Shown: positions 9,096-18,588 of the stretch, one piece after another
Numbering within the stretch: the stretch's first letter is position 1
Layout: each line of letters opens with the position of its first letter
Assembly: GCA_963725395.1 (NCBI GenBank)
Contig: CAVRYH010000013.1
Location: forward strand, 558,001 to 622,000
Direction of reading: 5' to 3'
From: Bog-756 sp963725395
Lineage (GTDB): Bacteria; Actinomycetota; Acidimicrobiia; Acidimicrobiales; RAAP-2
Length of the DNA: 64,000 nucleotides
Notes under the pieces: model-generated
Told to the model about the DNA's origin: nothing
What the model saw: only the letters and a program-made list of their open reading frames with translations
Database searches by the model: none
Translations under genes and position numbers: made by a program

Positions 9096-9215
9096 GATCC
9101 GTCGGAGTTCCTCCCGCCGGGCGGAATCACTTCAGAATCCTGGGGGACGAGCCGAGATGGGAACGGCCCGGCACGATCGGGACGGAGCTGCAACCATGAC
9201 GGGGACCGGTCAGTG

Positions 9216-10685
9216 ATGGCGAAGAATCCAGGTGGATCGGGCGGCACGCCCCCCGCGGTCGACGCCGGGACATCCGGGGAGGGCCCCCACGGTGCCTACT
9301 TCGGGCACGGGGGCGCAGCTGTGCGGGTGCTCCCCCACGGGAAGGGCCGGACCGTGGCCGTGATCGGCGTCGGCTATGTCGGCCTCCCGACCGCCGCCAC
9401 GCTCGCCCACCTCGGGCACAAGATCACCTGCGGCGACGCCGACCCGGCCCGGGTGGCCATGCTCCAACAGGGGCGGGTGCCCATCGTCGAGGACCATCTC
9501 GAGGAGCTGGTGCGTGAGGGCCAGGCCGCGGGACGCCTGCGGTTCGTGACGGGGGCGACCGCCGCCGTGGAGGGCGCCGAGTTCGTCTTCCTCTGCGTCC
9601 CGACCCCGCAGGGGGACGACGGATCGGCCGACCTGTCCTACGTGGAGTCCGTGGCGAAGGAGATCGGGCCCCACCTCGTGCCCGGGACGGTCATCGTGAA
9701 CAAGTCGACCGTGCCCGTGGGCTCGACGCTGGTGGTCGAGCGGGTGCTCGGCCGCCACGACATCAAGGTGGTGTCCAACCCGGAGTTCCTCCGCGAGGGG
9801 ACGGCAGTTTCCGACAGCCTCCATCCCGAGCGCATCGTGGTCGGCGCCGACGACCAGGCGGCTGCCGCCAGGGTCGGCGACCTCTTCGCCGGGACCCACG
9901 CCCCCCTGCTGATCACCGATGCCGCCACGGCCGAGACCATCAAGTACGCCTCGAACGCCTTCCTTGCCACCAAGCTGAGCTTCGTCAACGCGGTCGCCGG
10001 ACTCTGCGAGGCGGTCGGTGCCGACGTGCGTGACGTGATCCTGGGGCTGGGGTACGACAAGAGGATCGGGTTCGAGTACCTGCGTCCTGGTCCGGGCTGG
10101 GGCGGGAGTTGCCTGCCCAAGGACACGAGGGCGCTCGTGCACATCGCCGAGGAAGCCGGGTACGACTTCTCGTTCCTCAAGGGAGCCATCGCCACCAACG
10201 ACGAACAGTTCGTCCGTGTGGTGGAGAAGGTCAGGACGGCGGCGGGGGGTGACCTGAGCGGTGCGGTGATCGCCGCGTGGGGCCTCACCTTCAAGGCCGG
10301 CACCGACGACCTGCGCAATTCGCCAGCTGTCGAAGTGGTTCGGCGCCTGGTCGCCGACGGCGCCGTCGTGAGGGTGTTCGACCCCACGCTGGTGGTTCCT
10401 GACGGCGAGTCGTCGATCGAGGTCGCCGAGCATCCGGCCTTCGCCCACGAGATCGGAGGGCTGGGCCCGCACGGCGCGGTCCGCGCCTACCCGGACGCCT
10501 ACGCGGCGTGTGAGGGTGCTGTCGCCACCGTGGTGCTGACCGAGTGGGACCAGTTCCGTTGGCTCGACTTCACCACGGTGCTGTCCAAGATGAGCGAGCC
10601 GGTGTTGGTCGACGCCCGGAACCTGCTCGATCCCGCCCAGCTGCGCCGCCTCGGCTTCGTCTACACGGGGATCGGTCGCCGATGA
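9216..10685 (+). CDS. ugd: UDP-glucose/GDP-mannose 6-dehydrogenase family protein
   Basis: This roughly 489-residue NAD-dependent sugar-nucleotide dehydrogenase carries out a two-step oxidation, typically UDP-glucose to UDP-glucuronate. It has GVGYVGLP near residue 50, the STVPVGST and NPEFLREG segments, and the catalytic Cys in GGSCLPKD (Cys299). The N-terminal 35-40 residues are a Gly/Pro-rich extension. ATG 9216 is chosen over the adjacent GTG 9213 because GGGGACC lies at a better distance. UDP-glucose is favoured over GDP-mannose because the next gene, overlapping by 4 bp, is a UDP-glucuronate decarboxylase-like SDR. Confidence 0.9.
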   Translation: MAKNPGGSGGTPPAVDAGTSGEGPHGAYFGHGGAAVRVLPHGKGRTVAVIGVGYVGLPTAATLAHLGHKITCGDADPARVAMLQQGRVPIVEDHLEELVREGQAAGRLRFVTGATAAVEGAEFVFLCVPTPQGDDGSADLSYVESVAKEIGPHLVPGTVIVNKSTVPVGSTLVVERVLGRHDIKVVSNPEFLREGTAVSDSLHPERIVVGADDQAAAARVGDLFAGTHAPLLITDAATAETIKYASNAFLATKLSFVNAVAGLCEAVGADVRDVILGLGYDKRIGFEYLRPGPGWGGSCLPKDTRALVHIAEEAGYDFSFLKGAIATNDEQFVRVVEKVRTAAGGDLSGAVIAAWGLTFKAGTDDLRNSPAVEVVRRLVADGAVVRVFDPTLVVPDGESSIEVAEHPAFAHEIGGLGPHGAVRAYPDAYAACEGAVATVVLTEWDQFRWLDFTTVLSKMSEPVLVDARNLLDPAQLRRLGFVYTGIGRR

Positions 10686-11677
10686 GCGACGCCGTCGTGG
10701 TCATGGGCGGCGGAGGGTTCCTCGGTTCGCACCTGTGCGACCAGCTGATCGACCGCGGCGACCGTGTCCTGTGCGTCGACGACTTCTCGACCGGTCGCCG
10801 CTCCAACGTGGCCCATCTGCTCGACCACCCCCGGTTCTCCCTCGTGGAGGCCGACGTGTCGGAGGAGCTCCCGGTCGAGGCACCGGTGCGCGGGGTCCTC
10901 AATCTGGCCAGCCCGGCCTCCCCTCCCGATTACCTGGCCCGTCCGCTTGAGACCCTGGCGGTGGGGAGCGAGGGGACACGTCGGGGTCTCGAACTCGCCC
11001 GGCGCAGTGATGCCCGGTTCCTCCTGGCCTCGACGAGCGAGGTCTACGGCGACCCCGAAGTCCACCCCCAGTCCGAGGAGTACTGGGGCCGGGTCAACCC
11101 GGTGGGCCCCCGCAGCGTCTACGACGAGGCGAAGCGGTTCGCCGAGGCCCTGACCATGGCCCACCACCGCACGCTCGGCACCGATGTGGGGATCGCCCGG
11201 ATCTTCAACACCTACGGGCCGAGGCTGAGGCCGGACGACGGCCGGGTGGTGTCCAATTTCCTGCTGCAGGCGATGCGGGACGAGGCCATCACCGTCTACG
11301 GCGACGGCAGTCAGACCAGGAGCCTGTGCTACGTGGACGACGAGGTCCGCGGTCTGATCGCCCTGTTCGACTCGACGCTCACCGGTCCGGTCAACATCGG
11401 CAATCCTGACGAGTACACCGTCCTCGAGCTGGCCCGGACCGTGATCGGGTTGCTGGGGTCGAGCTCGGAGGTCGTCCACCTCCCGCTGCCCGTCGACGAC
11501 CCCACCCGCCGCCGGCCGGACATCTCCCTGGCCCGGGCGGCACTCGGGTGGGAGCCCCGCACCGACCTGGCCGAGGGCCTGGCCGCCACGGCGGCGTACC
11601 TGGCCGAGGACACCAGCCTTCCCGATCCGTTCCCGGCGACGGCGGGGCCGGAGGGCAGCGAGCGTGGTAGCAAGTGA
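10682..11677 (+). CDS. uxs: UDP-glucuronate decarboxylase-like SDR (UDP-xylose synthase)
   Basis: This 331-residue extended SDR is close to UDP-glucuronic acid decarboxylases, which convert UDP-glucuronate to UDP-xylose. Diagnostic stretches are GGGGFLGSHLCD (NAD loop), NLASPASPPDY, ASTSEVYGDP, VYDEAKRFAEAL (Tyr and Lys) and ARIFNTYGPR. The start overlaps the ugd stop as ATGA, so product and substrate genes are coupled. The pair would feed UDP-xylose or a derived pentose into envelope glycans. A 4-epimerase or another UDP-uronate enzyme is less likely given NLASPASPPDY. Confidence 0.88.
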   Translation: MSDAVVVMGGGGFLGSHLCDQLIDRGDRVLCVDDFSTGRRSNVAHLLDHPRFSLVEADVSEELPVEAPVRGVLNLASPASPPDYLARPLETLAVGSEGTRRGLELARRSDARFLLASTSEVYGDPEVHPQSEEYWGRVNPVGPRSVYDEAKRFAEALTMAHHRTLGTDVGIARIFNTYGPRLRPDDGRVVSNFLLQAMRDEAITVYGDGSQTRSLCYVDDEVRGLIALFDSTLTGPVNIGNPDEYTVLELARTVIGLLGSSSEVVHLPLPVDDPTRRRPDISLARAALGWEPRTDLAEGLAATAAYLAEDTSLPDPFPATAGPEGSERGSK

Positions 11678-12462
11678 GTCCGACCGGTCCCAACGGACCG
11701 ACAGAGGAGACCGACGTCATGGCCGAGGTTGACACGCCTGATCCATCGGAGCACGAACCCCGGCGGTACTCGCTGCTCTCGGTCATCGTCCCCGTGTTCA
11801 ACGAGCGGGTCACCGTGGCCGAGGTGATCCGTCGCATCCGCGCCGTCGAGCTCCCCGTCGACATCGAGGTGATCGTGGTCGACGACGGTTCGTCCGACGG
11901 TACCGACAAGGTCCTTGCCGCCCTGGGCGACTCGACGGTCAGGGTGATCAACCACCCGGTGAACCGGGGCAAGGGGGCGGCGGTGAGGACCGGCCTCGAG
12001 GCCGTGCGCGGCGACCTCGTCCTCGTGCAGGACGCCGACCTCGAATACGACCCCGAGGACTGGTCCAAGCTGCTCGACCCCATCTTCCGGGGCAAGTCCC
12101 GGGTGGTCTACGGAAGCCGGTTCACCGGCGAGCGCAAGAACATGCTGCCCCTCCACTGGATCGGGAACCGCTTCTTGTCCCTCGTCACCAACCTCCTCTA
12201 CTCGTCGACCCTCTCGGACATGGAGACGTGCTACAAGCTGTTCGACCGGCGTGTCCTCGAGGGCATCACCATCGAGTCGGACAGGTTCGAGTTCGAGCCC
12301 GAGATCACCGCCAAGGTGTTGCGCCGGGGATACCGCATCTACGAGGTCCCGATCTCCTACGCCGGACGTGAGGTCGACGAAGGGAAGAAGATCACCTGGC
12401 GGGACGGATTCGGGGCCCTCAAGGCCTTGGTCAAGTACCGCTTCGCCCGGCTCGACACGTGA
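11674..12462 (+). CDS. GT2 glycosyltransferase, DPM1/polyprenol-phosphate sugar transferase-like
   Basis: This 262-residue soluble family-2 glycosyltransferase opens its catalytic domain with LLSVIVPVFNER, followed by VVDDGSSDGT and the metal-binding VQDADLEYDP. The C-terminal part (YSSTLSDMETCYKLF, EFEPEITAKVLRRGYRIYEVPI) matches DPM1-like transferases that load a sugar onto polyprenyl phosphate. No membrane segment is evident. It overlaps uxs by 4 bp and the following wbbL by 4 bp. Its donor could be a sugar made by this cluster, but that is inference. Confidence 0.86.
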   Translation: MSPTGPNGPTEETDVMAEVDTPDPSEHEPRRYSLLSVIVPVFNERVTVAEVIRRIRAVELPVDIEVIVVDDGSSDGTDKVLAALGDSTVRVINHPVNRGKGAAVRTGLEAVRGDLVLVQDADLEYDPEDWSKLLDPIFRGKSRVVYGSRFTGERKNMLPLHWIGNRFLSLVTNLLYSSTLSDMETCYKLFDRRVLEGITIESDRFEFEPEITAKVLRRGYRIYEVPISYAGREVDEGKKITWRDGFGALKALVKYRFARLDT

Positions 12463-13374
12463 ACGGGCGCGCCCAGAGGCGCGACACCCTCGGTCCGCCT
12501 TCCCGGCCCGCCGCCGGTACTGCCGCGGCCGTCGCCGTGGTCATCGTGAACTACGAGTCCGGCCCGGCGCTGTCGGCGTGCGTGGAGGCCTGGCGGGGTG
12601 AGGGACCCCGTGAGCTGGTAGTGGTGGACAACGGCTCCACGGACGGCTCCGCCCGACAGATCGACCTCGCCGACCCCGACGTCCGGCTCCTGGTCGCCGG
12701 GCGCAACCTCGGCTACGGGGCCGCGGCCAACCGCGGGGTGGCGGCGACCACCGCACCACTGGTGCTCGTGAGCAATCCCGATGTCGAGGTGCGGCCCGGC
12801 GCCCTGGCCGCCCTGACGCAGGTGATGGCCGACGACGCCGGCTGCGCGCTGGTGGGCCCGCTGATCAGGACCCCCGAGGGTGACCGGTACCCGTCGGCCC
12901 GCCGGTTCCCCTCGATGGTCGACGCCGCGGGGCACGCCCTCTTGGGCATCTTTGCGCCCGACAACCGGTTCACCCGTTCCTACCAGCAGGCAGGATTGGA
13001 CGATGCGGCCGGGGGTCCCCAGCGGGTGGACTGGGTCTCGGGGGCCTGCTTCCTCGTCCGCCGGGCCGCCTTCGAGCAGGTCGGCGGCTTCGACGAGGCC
13101 TACTTCATGTACGCCGAGGACGTGGACCTCTGTTGGCGCCTCGGCCGGGCCGGCTGGCGCGTCTCCTGACGCGACCACCGCTGAGGTGACCCACGTCCAG
13201 GGGGTGTCGACGGACCGGCACCCCTACCGAATGATCGCCGAGCACCACCGATCCTTGTTCCGGTTCGCGTTCCGTTCGACCCGCGGGTGGAGGCGGGCCC
13301 TGCTCCCCGCGGTAGCACTCGGGATCGCCGTCCGGGCCGTCATGGCCTGCGTGGCCCGGGCCACGGCCGGCTGA
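12459..13374 (+). CDS. wbbL: WbbL-like rhamnosyltransferase (GT2), frameshifted near the C-terminus
   Basis: The protein resembles mycobacterial WbbL, which adds rhamnose to GlcNAc-diphospho-decaprenol in the cell-wall linker. Visible are VVDNGSTDGS, VSNPDVEVRPG, RYPSARRFPS, GACFLVRR and GGFDEAYFMYAEDVDLCWR. The frame hits TGA at 13167-13169, but the shifted frame continues with VTHVQGVSTDRHPYRM to a stop at 13372-13374, matching the WbbL tail. A small indel near 13161-13167 in the C-rich stretch is therefore inferred. In M. tuberculosis the order rmlD-wbbL-manB is similar. The start overlaps the previous gene as GTGA. Confidence 0.83.
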
Positions 13375-13423
13375 CCGGCCGTCACAGGGGGCTCCAGCCC
13401 AGGCTGTAGGGTGTCCTCCGATC

Positions 13424-14218
13424 ATGCCGAGCAATCAGACGGGCAAATGGGTGGAGCGAGCCGCCACCACCGGTGGTGGGCGAACCTACCGCGGCCAGAT
13501 GCCGGTCAACTGGTACGCGAGCCTCGCGCTCATCTGCATCGTGGGCCTGGCCCTCATCGCCTTCAGCCGCTACGAGAACACGCACCGGGTCGCCTCGTCG
13601 TCGGGTCCGCCGACGACGAGCCAGACCTGGCACGCCGCCTTGGGCATCGACGTGTGCGGCAAGATCGAGCCCGACCTGCCGGCCAGCACGAACACGGCGT
13701 CGACCGGCCTGACCGCCAATGGCGACGGCGTGCTCACCGTCGCCCCGAAGAACAGCTCCGAGTCGGGGGCCAACGCCACCCTGGGCAAGTTCGTCTCCGG
13801 CTACCACGGCCTGGTCCTGACCTCATCCACCCTCCAGTACCCGGGCAAGACCCTGTACGCCAATGGGGACGTCTGCGCCAAGGGCACCCCCGACGCCGGC
13901 AAGCCCGGCGTGGTCATCGTCGACAGCTGGTCGAGCCCGGAGTCGAACGGCAAGGGAACCGAGACGAGCGGGGACCCCCAGGATCTGCTGTTCACCAATG
14001 GCCAGCTGATCACCATGGCCTTCGTGCCGGCCACCGCCAACGTCCCCAAACCCCCGGCCTCGGCGATCACCGCCCTGCTCGGCGCACTGACCGGTTCGTC
14101 CACAGCCACCACCACTCCGGCCGCGACGCCGGCGACCACCCCCGTCACCGCGGCGCCGACGACGACGGCCCCCGCCACCCCGACAACGACGAAGAGCTCC
14201 GGCGGAACCACCAAGTGA
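13424..14218 (+). CDS. membrane-anchored protein of unknown function with Thr/Pro-rich tail
   Basis: I do not recognise this 264-residue protein. About 28 N-terminal residues are followed by one membrane segment (WYASLALICIVGLALIAF, roughly 30-47) without a cleavage site, so the rest should lie outside the membrane. The outer domain has two cysteines (GIDVCGK and GDVCAK) that could form a disulfide. The last 60 residues are low-complexity Thr/Pro/Ala, like a wall-spanning linker. It sits between wbbL and the pyrophosphorylase gene, overlapping the latter by 4 bp, so an envelope role is likely. A TAGGGT hexamer lies 11 nt before the ATG. Confidence 0.75.
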   Translation: MPSNQTGKWVERAATTGGGRTYRGQMPVNWYASLALICIVGLALIAFSRYENTHRVASSSGPPTTSQTWHAALGIDVCGKIEPDLPASTNTASTGLTANGDGVLTVAPKNSSESGANATLGKFVSGYHGLVLTSSTLQYPGKTLYANGDVCAKGTPDAGKPGVVIVDSWSSPESNGKGTETSGDPQDLLFTNGQLITMAFVPATANVPKPPASAITALLGALTGSSTATTTPAATPATTPVTAAPTTTAPATPTTTKSSGGTTK

Positions 14219-15305
14219 GGGCAGTCGTCCTGGTGGGAGGCGAGGGCACTCGTTTGCGTCCGCTGACGCTGACCACTCCGAAACAGATGCTCCCCGTGGT
14301 GGAACAGCCCATGATCGAGCGGGTGGTCGGCCATCTGGCCGACCACGGCATCGAAGAGGCCGTGCTGTCCCTCGGGTACCGTCCCGACGCCTTCATCACC
14401 GCCTACCCGAGCGGGACCATCGCCGGGGTGCGTCTCACCTATGCCGTGGAGCCCTCGCCCCTCGATACGGCCGGTGCCATCCGGTTCGCCGCCCGGTACG
14501 CCGACATGGACGAGACCTTCGTCGTCGTCAACGGGGACGTGCTTACCGACTCCGACCTCTCGGCCCTGGTGGACTTCCACCGCCAGCGATCCGCTGATGC
14601 GACCATCGGTCTGACGCCCGTGGACGACCCGAGTTCGTTCGGGGTCGTGCCCACCGACGAGGACGGGCGGGTGCAGGCCTTCATCGAGAAGCCGCCCGCG
14701 ACGAGGCTCCGACCAACTTCATCAATGCGGGAATGTACGTGTTCGAGCCCTCGGTCCTCGAGCGGATCGCCGACGGGCGCCGGGTGTCGATCGAACGTGA
14801 GACCTTTCCGGATCTGGTGAAGGAGGGGTCGCTGTTCGCGCTCGGGTCCGATGCCTACTGGTTGGACACGGGCACGCCGGACGCCTACCTGCGGGCCCAC
14901 CGCGACCTGCTCCTCGGCCGCCGCGCCGGGCCGCCGTCACCGGGGGCACGGCTGGACCCGACGATCGGGCCGGACGTCTGGTGCCTCAGCGACGTCGAGG
15001 CGGACGGGGCCTCGGTCGCCCGCTCCCTCCTCGGCGTCGGCGCCTCGGTGGCCGCCGGTGCCGTCGTGGACGAGTCGGTGGTAGGGGCCGGCGCGGTGAT
15101 CGAGGAGAGCGCCTCGGTGATCGGGTCGGTGCTCCTCCCCGGTGCGCGGGTCGCGTCGAAGGCGACCGTCGAGGGATCGATCATCGGCCCGGGAGCCATC
15201 GTGGGCCAGCGGTGCGTGATCCACGGCATCTCCGTGGTGGGTGCCGGTGCCATCACGGCGTCGGGGACCGTTATCGACGGTGAACGGGTTCCGGCGGGCA
15301 GCTGA
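14215..15305 (+). CDS. mannose-1-phosphate guanylyltransferase-like NDP-sugar pyrophosphorylase, frameshifted
   Basis: The N-terminal Rossmann nucleotidyltransferase domain begins RAVVLVGGEGTRLRPLT, followed by TPKQMLPVVEQPMIE and FVVVNGDVLTD. The C-terminal half is a left-handed beta-helix with hexapeptide repeats (SVIGSVLLPGARV, SIIGPGAIVG). This fits GDP-mannose pyrophosphorylases of the GMPPB/mycobacterial ManB type, making GDP-mannose from GTP and mannose-1-phosphate. Reading breaks near 14690-14700: restoring one C in the CCC run gives EKPPRDEAPTNFINAGMYVF in frame. A deletion error at a homopolymer is likely. GTG 14215 overlaps the previous stop. Another NTP or sugar cannot be excluded. 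Confidence 0.83.
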
Positions 15306-15307
15306 GC

Positions 15308-16270
15308 ATGCGGGCCCTGGTGACCGGAGGAGCGGGATTCATCGGCTCGACCCTCGTGGACCGACTCCTGGCGGAGGGCCACACGGTCGACGTGGTGGAC
15401 GACCTCTCGACCGGCTCGCTGTCCAACCTGGCCGACGCCCGGGCATCGGCGGGCCACCAGCTCACCGTCCACCAGATGGACATCCGCTCCGCGGAGGTGG
15501 TGGACCTGGTTGTCCGTCGCCGCCCGGAAGTGGTCTTCCATCTGGCCGCCCAGGCCGACGTGCGACGGTCGGTGGCCGACCCGGTCTTCGACGCCGACGT
15601 GAACCTGATCGGTACCCTGCGCATCCTCGAGGGTGCGCGCCAGGCCCGGTCGGATCGGGTGGTGTTCGCCGCCAGCGGTGGGACGATCTACGGCGAGCCC
15701 GATCCCTCCGAGCTGCCGTTGAAGGAATCGCTGCCCCGGCGCCCGTTGTCGCCCTACGGGGTGTCGAAGAACTCGGCCATCGACTACCTGGTGGCCTACC
15801 GGGAGCTCCACTCGCTCGAGTTCGCCGCACTGGCTCTGGCCAACGTGTACGGACCGCGCCAGGACCCTCACGGTGAGGCTGGCGTCGTGGCCATCTTCGC
15901 CGACCGGATCCTGCGGGGGGAGCCCGTCACCATCTTCGGCGACGGTGAGCAGACGCGTGACTACGTCTACGTGGACGATGTCGTCGATGCCTTCGTGAGG
16001 GCGGCGACCAAGGGGGGCGGCCTGATCTGCAACATCGGGACCGGGAACGAGACCTCGGTGAACACCCTCTACGGCGAGATGGCCGCCCAGGCGGGCGTGG
16101 AGCCCAACGTGGTCCTCAAACCGCTCCGTGCCGGAGAGCTGCTCCGCAACTGCGTCGACCCGACCAGGGCCGGCATCCAGCTGGGATGGAAGCCGTGGAC
16201 CACCCTGGGGGATGGCACGGCGGCGGTGCTGGAGTTCGTCCGGACCCGCCGGGCACGCGACGGGGGCTGA
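15308..16270 (+). CDS. galE: UDP-glucose 4-epimerase family SDR
   Basis: This 320-residue extended SDR has TGGAGFIGSTLVDRLL (NAD loop), FHLAAQADVRRSVADP, the YGVSK catalytic pair and the YVYVDDVVDAF segment common to GalE-type epimerases. The usual S-S-x-x-Y catalytic Ser stretch reads AASGGTIYGEP. It starts 2 bp after the pyrophosphorylase stop and ends the sugar-nucleotide run. UDP-glucose/UDP-galactose is the default reaction. UDP-xylose/arabinose or another epimerisation is possible given the xylose branch upstream. Confidence 0.82.
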   Translation: MRALVTGGAGFIGSTLVDRLLAEGHTVDVVDDLSTGSLSNLADARASAGHQLTVHQMDIRSAEVVDLVVRRRPEVVFHLAAQADVRRSVADPVFDADVNLIGTLRILEGARQARSDRVVFAASGGTIYGEPDPSELPLKESLPRRPLSPYGVSKNSAIDYLVAYRELHSLEFAALALANVYGPRQDPHGEAGVVAIFADRILRGEPVTIFGDGEQTRDYVYVDDVVDAFVRAATKGGGLICNIGTGNETSVNTLYGEMAAQAGVEPNVVLKPLRAGELLRNCVDPTRAGIQLGWKPWTTLGDGTAAVLEFVRTRRARDGG

Positions 16271-16509
16271 TCGCACCGCCGATCTCCTCGTCGTCGGCGA
16301 CCGCCGGACCCTCCGGGCGGGGACCGCCATCCGAACCGGGTGGCGCCGTCGGCCACCGCCGAGACCGGCTCATGAGGGTGCGACAGGGGGTGTGCGCAGG
16401 AAAGGTGCCCCCGAGGCACTATCCTGGCCTTGTCCTGGTGCGCCGAGTCGGCGACAGGCCATCCCACGGATACACCCCCGTGTCCGTCCCTGTCGCACGA
16501 AAGCGCCCC
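16271..16509 (+). promoter_or_regulatory. intergenic region and long leader of the DEAD-box helicase gene
   Basis: This 239-bp gap holds a possible -10 (TATCCT, 16420-16425), which would give a leader of about 80 nt. The leader can form small hairpins, such as CGCC-GAGTC-GGCG and a pairing around GGATACAC/GTGTCC. In-frame alternative starts exist (GTG 16480). Nothing else was recognised. Confidence 0.3.
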
Positions 16510-18108
16510 ATGCCCCCCTTGCAGCCCTCCTTCGCCTCCCTCGGCGTGCCCTCCGATATCGTCGCCGCGCTCGACCGCAAATCGATCACCGAGCCGTTCG
16601 CCATCCAGACCATGACCATCCCCGACGCCCTCGCCGGCCGGGACGTCTGCGGAAAGGCTCCCACCGGGTCGGGCAAGACTCTGGCCTTCGGCATCGGTGC
16701 CGTCGCCCGGCTCACCGGTAAGCCGTCCCGACCGAAGCACCCCCGGGTGCTGGTGCTCACCCCGACCCGGGAGCTGGCCGCCCAGGTGGCGTCCGAGCTC
16801 CAGGTGCTGGCCACCCCGCGCAACCTGCGGGTCGACTCGTTCTACGGCGGCGTCGGGTACGGACCGCAGTTGAAAGCCCTGTCCCGCGGGGTCGACGTCG
16901 TGGTCGCCTGCCCCGGCCGGCTGGGTGACCTGATCGAACGGGGCAGCATCCGGCTCGACGCAGTGGAGATCGTCGTGCTCGACGAGGCCGACCGCATGGC
17001 CGACATGGGGTTCCTGCCCGACGTGAAACGCCTGCTCGACCTGACGCCGTCCACGCGCCAGACCCTGCTCTTTTCCGCCACCCTCGACGGGGACATCGAC
17101 GTGCTGGTCCGTCGCTACCAGCACGACCCGGCCCGTCACGAACTCGAGGTCGACGAGGACGACACCAGTGCTGCGGTGCACCTGTTCTGGAGGGCCTCCT
17201 CGGGCGATCGGGTAGCCGTCACCGCCGACATCGCCGCCGCCGTCGGACCGACCATCGTGTTCAGCCGGACCAAGCATGCGACCGACCGGATCGCCCGCCA
17301 GCTGGAACAGCGAGGAATCAGGGCCGCGGCCATCCACGGCGACCGAAGCCAGAAGCAGCGGGAGCGGGCCCTCGACCTGTTCATGCGGGGAGCGGTGGAC
17401 GCGCTGGTGGCGACCGACGTCGCCGCCCGGGGGATCCACGTCGACGGCGTCAATGCCGTGGTCCACTTCGACCCTCCGGCGGACGCCAAGGACTACGTCC
17501 ACCGGTCGGGCCGTACGGCCCGGGCCGGTGCCACGGGCGTGGTGGTCACGCTGGTCACCCCCGACAAGGCCGGTGCCGTCAAGCGGCTCCAACGCGACCT
17601 GGGCGTCCCCGTCGGGACGACGGCGCCCGACGCGTCCGCCATCACCGCCGTGATCGGGGAGCCCCCGGCTCGACGTCCGAGCGCCGACCACCTTCCCGGC
17701 CACCGTGCGTTGCGGGGGGGTGCCCAGCCGAGGAGCGGGCGGCCCGGTGGGCCCCGACGGTCCTCCAAACCCTGGAAGGCGCGCCCTGCTGAGGGCCGTG
17801 ACGGATCGTCGGAAGGCCGGCAGCGCAGTGCCACGGGCGGCGACCGTCCGTCGGTCGCCGGACCGAAGGCCGACGGTCACAAGAAGAAGCGACCGGCCAA
17901 CGGCGCCTGGGAGCACCGGGACAAGTCCGGACGGCTGGCCAGACCCGGCAAGCCCTCGGCGGGATCGTCGAAGTCGGGGCGGACGGGTGGCGGCACCGGC
18001 CGGGCCGGCGGAGCGAAGGTCGGCCGTGAGCAGCGGCGGGGCGCCCCCGTCGGCGCCAAGCACGGGGCCGGTGGGCGAGGCGCCGGCGGGTCCCGCCGCG
18101 GCGGCTGA
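16510..18108 (+). CDS. DEAD-box ATP-dependent RNA helicase
   Basis: This 532-residue RNA helicase has all core motifs: the Q motif (ITEPFAIQT), APTGSGKT (Walker A, near 50), PTRELAAQV, VLDEADRM (DEAD at 158), LFSATLDG and HRSGRTARAG. After the two RecA-like domains comes a tail of about 140 residues that is very rich in Gly, Arg, Lys and Ser and has no fold signature, as in RhlE/CsdA-like helicases that bind RNA non-specifically. Roles in ribosome assembly or RNA decay are typical. ATG 16510 is chosen because family similarity begins at LQPSFASLGVP. Further upstream in-frame codons would add unconserved sequence. Confidence 0.92.
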   Translation: MPPLQPSFASLGVPSDIVAALDRKSITEPFAIQTMTIPDALAGRDVCGKAPTGSGKTLAFGIGAVARLTGKPSRPKHPRVLVLTPTRELAAQVASELQVLATPRNLRVDSFYGGVGYGPQLKALSRGVDVVVACPGRLGDLIERGSIRLDAVEIVVLDEADRMADMGFLPDVKRLLDLTPSTRQTLLFSATLDGDIDVLVRRYQHDPARHELEVDEDDTSAAVHLFWRASSGDRVAVTADIAAAVGPTIVFSRTKHATDRIARQLEQRGIRAAAIHGDRSQKQRERALDLFMRGAVDALVATDVAARGIHVDGVNAVVHFDPPADAKDYVHRSGRTARAGATGVVVTLVTPDKAGAVKRLQRDLGVPVGTTAPDASAITAVIGEPPARRPSADHLPGHRALRGGAQPRSGRPGGPRRSSKPWKARPAEGRDGSSEGRQRSATGGDRPSVAGPKADGHKKKRPANGAWEHRDKSGRLARPGKPSAGSSKSGRTGGGTGRAGGAKVGREQRRGAPVGAKHGAGGRGAGGSRRGG

Positions 18109-18155
18109 TCCAGGCCTCCGACGGCGTCCCGACCACTGGTGCCGGACGGACCATC

Positions 18156-18161
18156 TACAGT
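18156..18161 (+). promoter_or_regulatory. -10 hexamer TACAGT upstream of the FKBP gene
   Basis: TACAGT ends 6 nt before the ATG, with no ribosome-binding site between them. This suggests leaderless transcription. Confidence 0.5.
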
Positions 18162-18167
18162 CCTCCC

Positions 18168-18545
18168 ATGGCCTCCGCTACGAAACCAGACGTCACCATC
18201 CCCGACGGGCCGCCTCCGAGCGAGCTGCTGATCGAGGACATCGAGATCGGGGACGGTCCCGAGGCGGTCGCCGGACGGCCGGTCAACGTCCACTATGTCG
18301 GGGTGTCGTGGTCGACCGGCGAGGAGTTCGACTCGTCATGGAGCCGGAGCGAGCTGTTCGCCTTCCCGTTGGGGAAGGGCAGTGTCATCCCGGGGTGGGA
18401 CCAGGGCGTGGCGGGGATGAAGGTTGGGGGCCGGCGTCGCCTGACCATCCCTCCCCATCTCGGCTACGGCGAGAGCGGGGCCGGCGGGGTGATCGGGCCG
18501 AACGAGACCCTGGTCTTCGTGGTCGACCTCTACGACGTGGGTTAG
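18168..18545 (+). CDS. FKBP-type peptidyl-prolyl cis-trans isomerase
   Basis: This single-domain FKBP of 125 residues has no signal peptide and is probably a cytoplasmic foldase. Family motifs are VHYVGVSWSTGEEFDSSW, FPLGKGSVIPGWDQGVAGMKVGGRRRL and IPPHLGYGE, which include the aromatic pocket residues (Tyr, Phe, Asp, Trp). It is monocistronic and convergent with cofE. Confidence 0.95.
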   Translation: MASATKPDVTIPDGPPPSELLIEDIEIGDGPEAVAGRPVNVHYVGVSWSTGEEFDSSWSRSELFAFPLGKGSVIPGWDQGVAGMKVGGRRRLTIPPHLGYGESGAGGVIGPNETLVFVVDLYDVG

Positions 18546-18570
18546 ATCGGCCCCCACGGTCCACCCGCGA

Positions 18571-18587
18571 GCCGGAGGCCGTCCGGC
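18571..18587. terminator. candidate hairpin between convergent FKBP and cofE genes
   Basis: GCCGGA (18571-18576) pairs with TCCGGC (18582-18587) around a 5-nt loop. Its position between two convergent stop codons suits a bidirectional terminator. The stem is short and no T tract follows. Confidence 0.35.
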
Positions 18588-18588
18588 G

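Noticed and set aside
16069..18063. Minus-strand ORF of 664 codons opposite the DEAD-box helicase
   Set aside because: The plus-strand helicase has all motifs, and the antisense frame has none.
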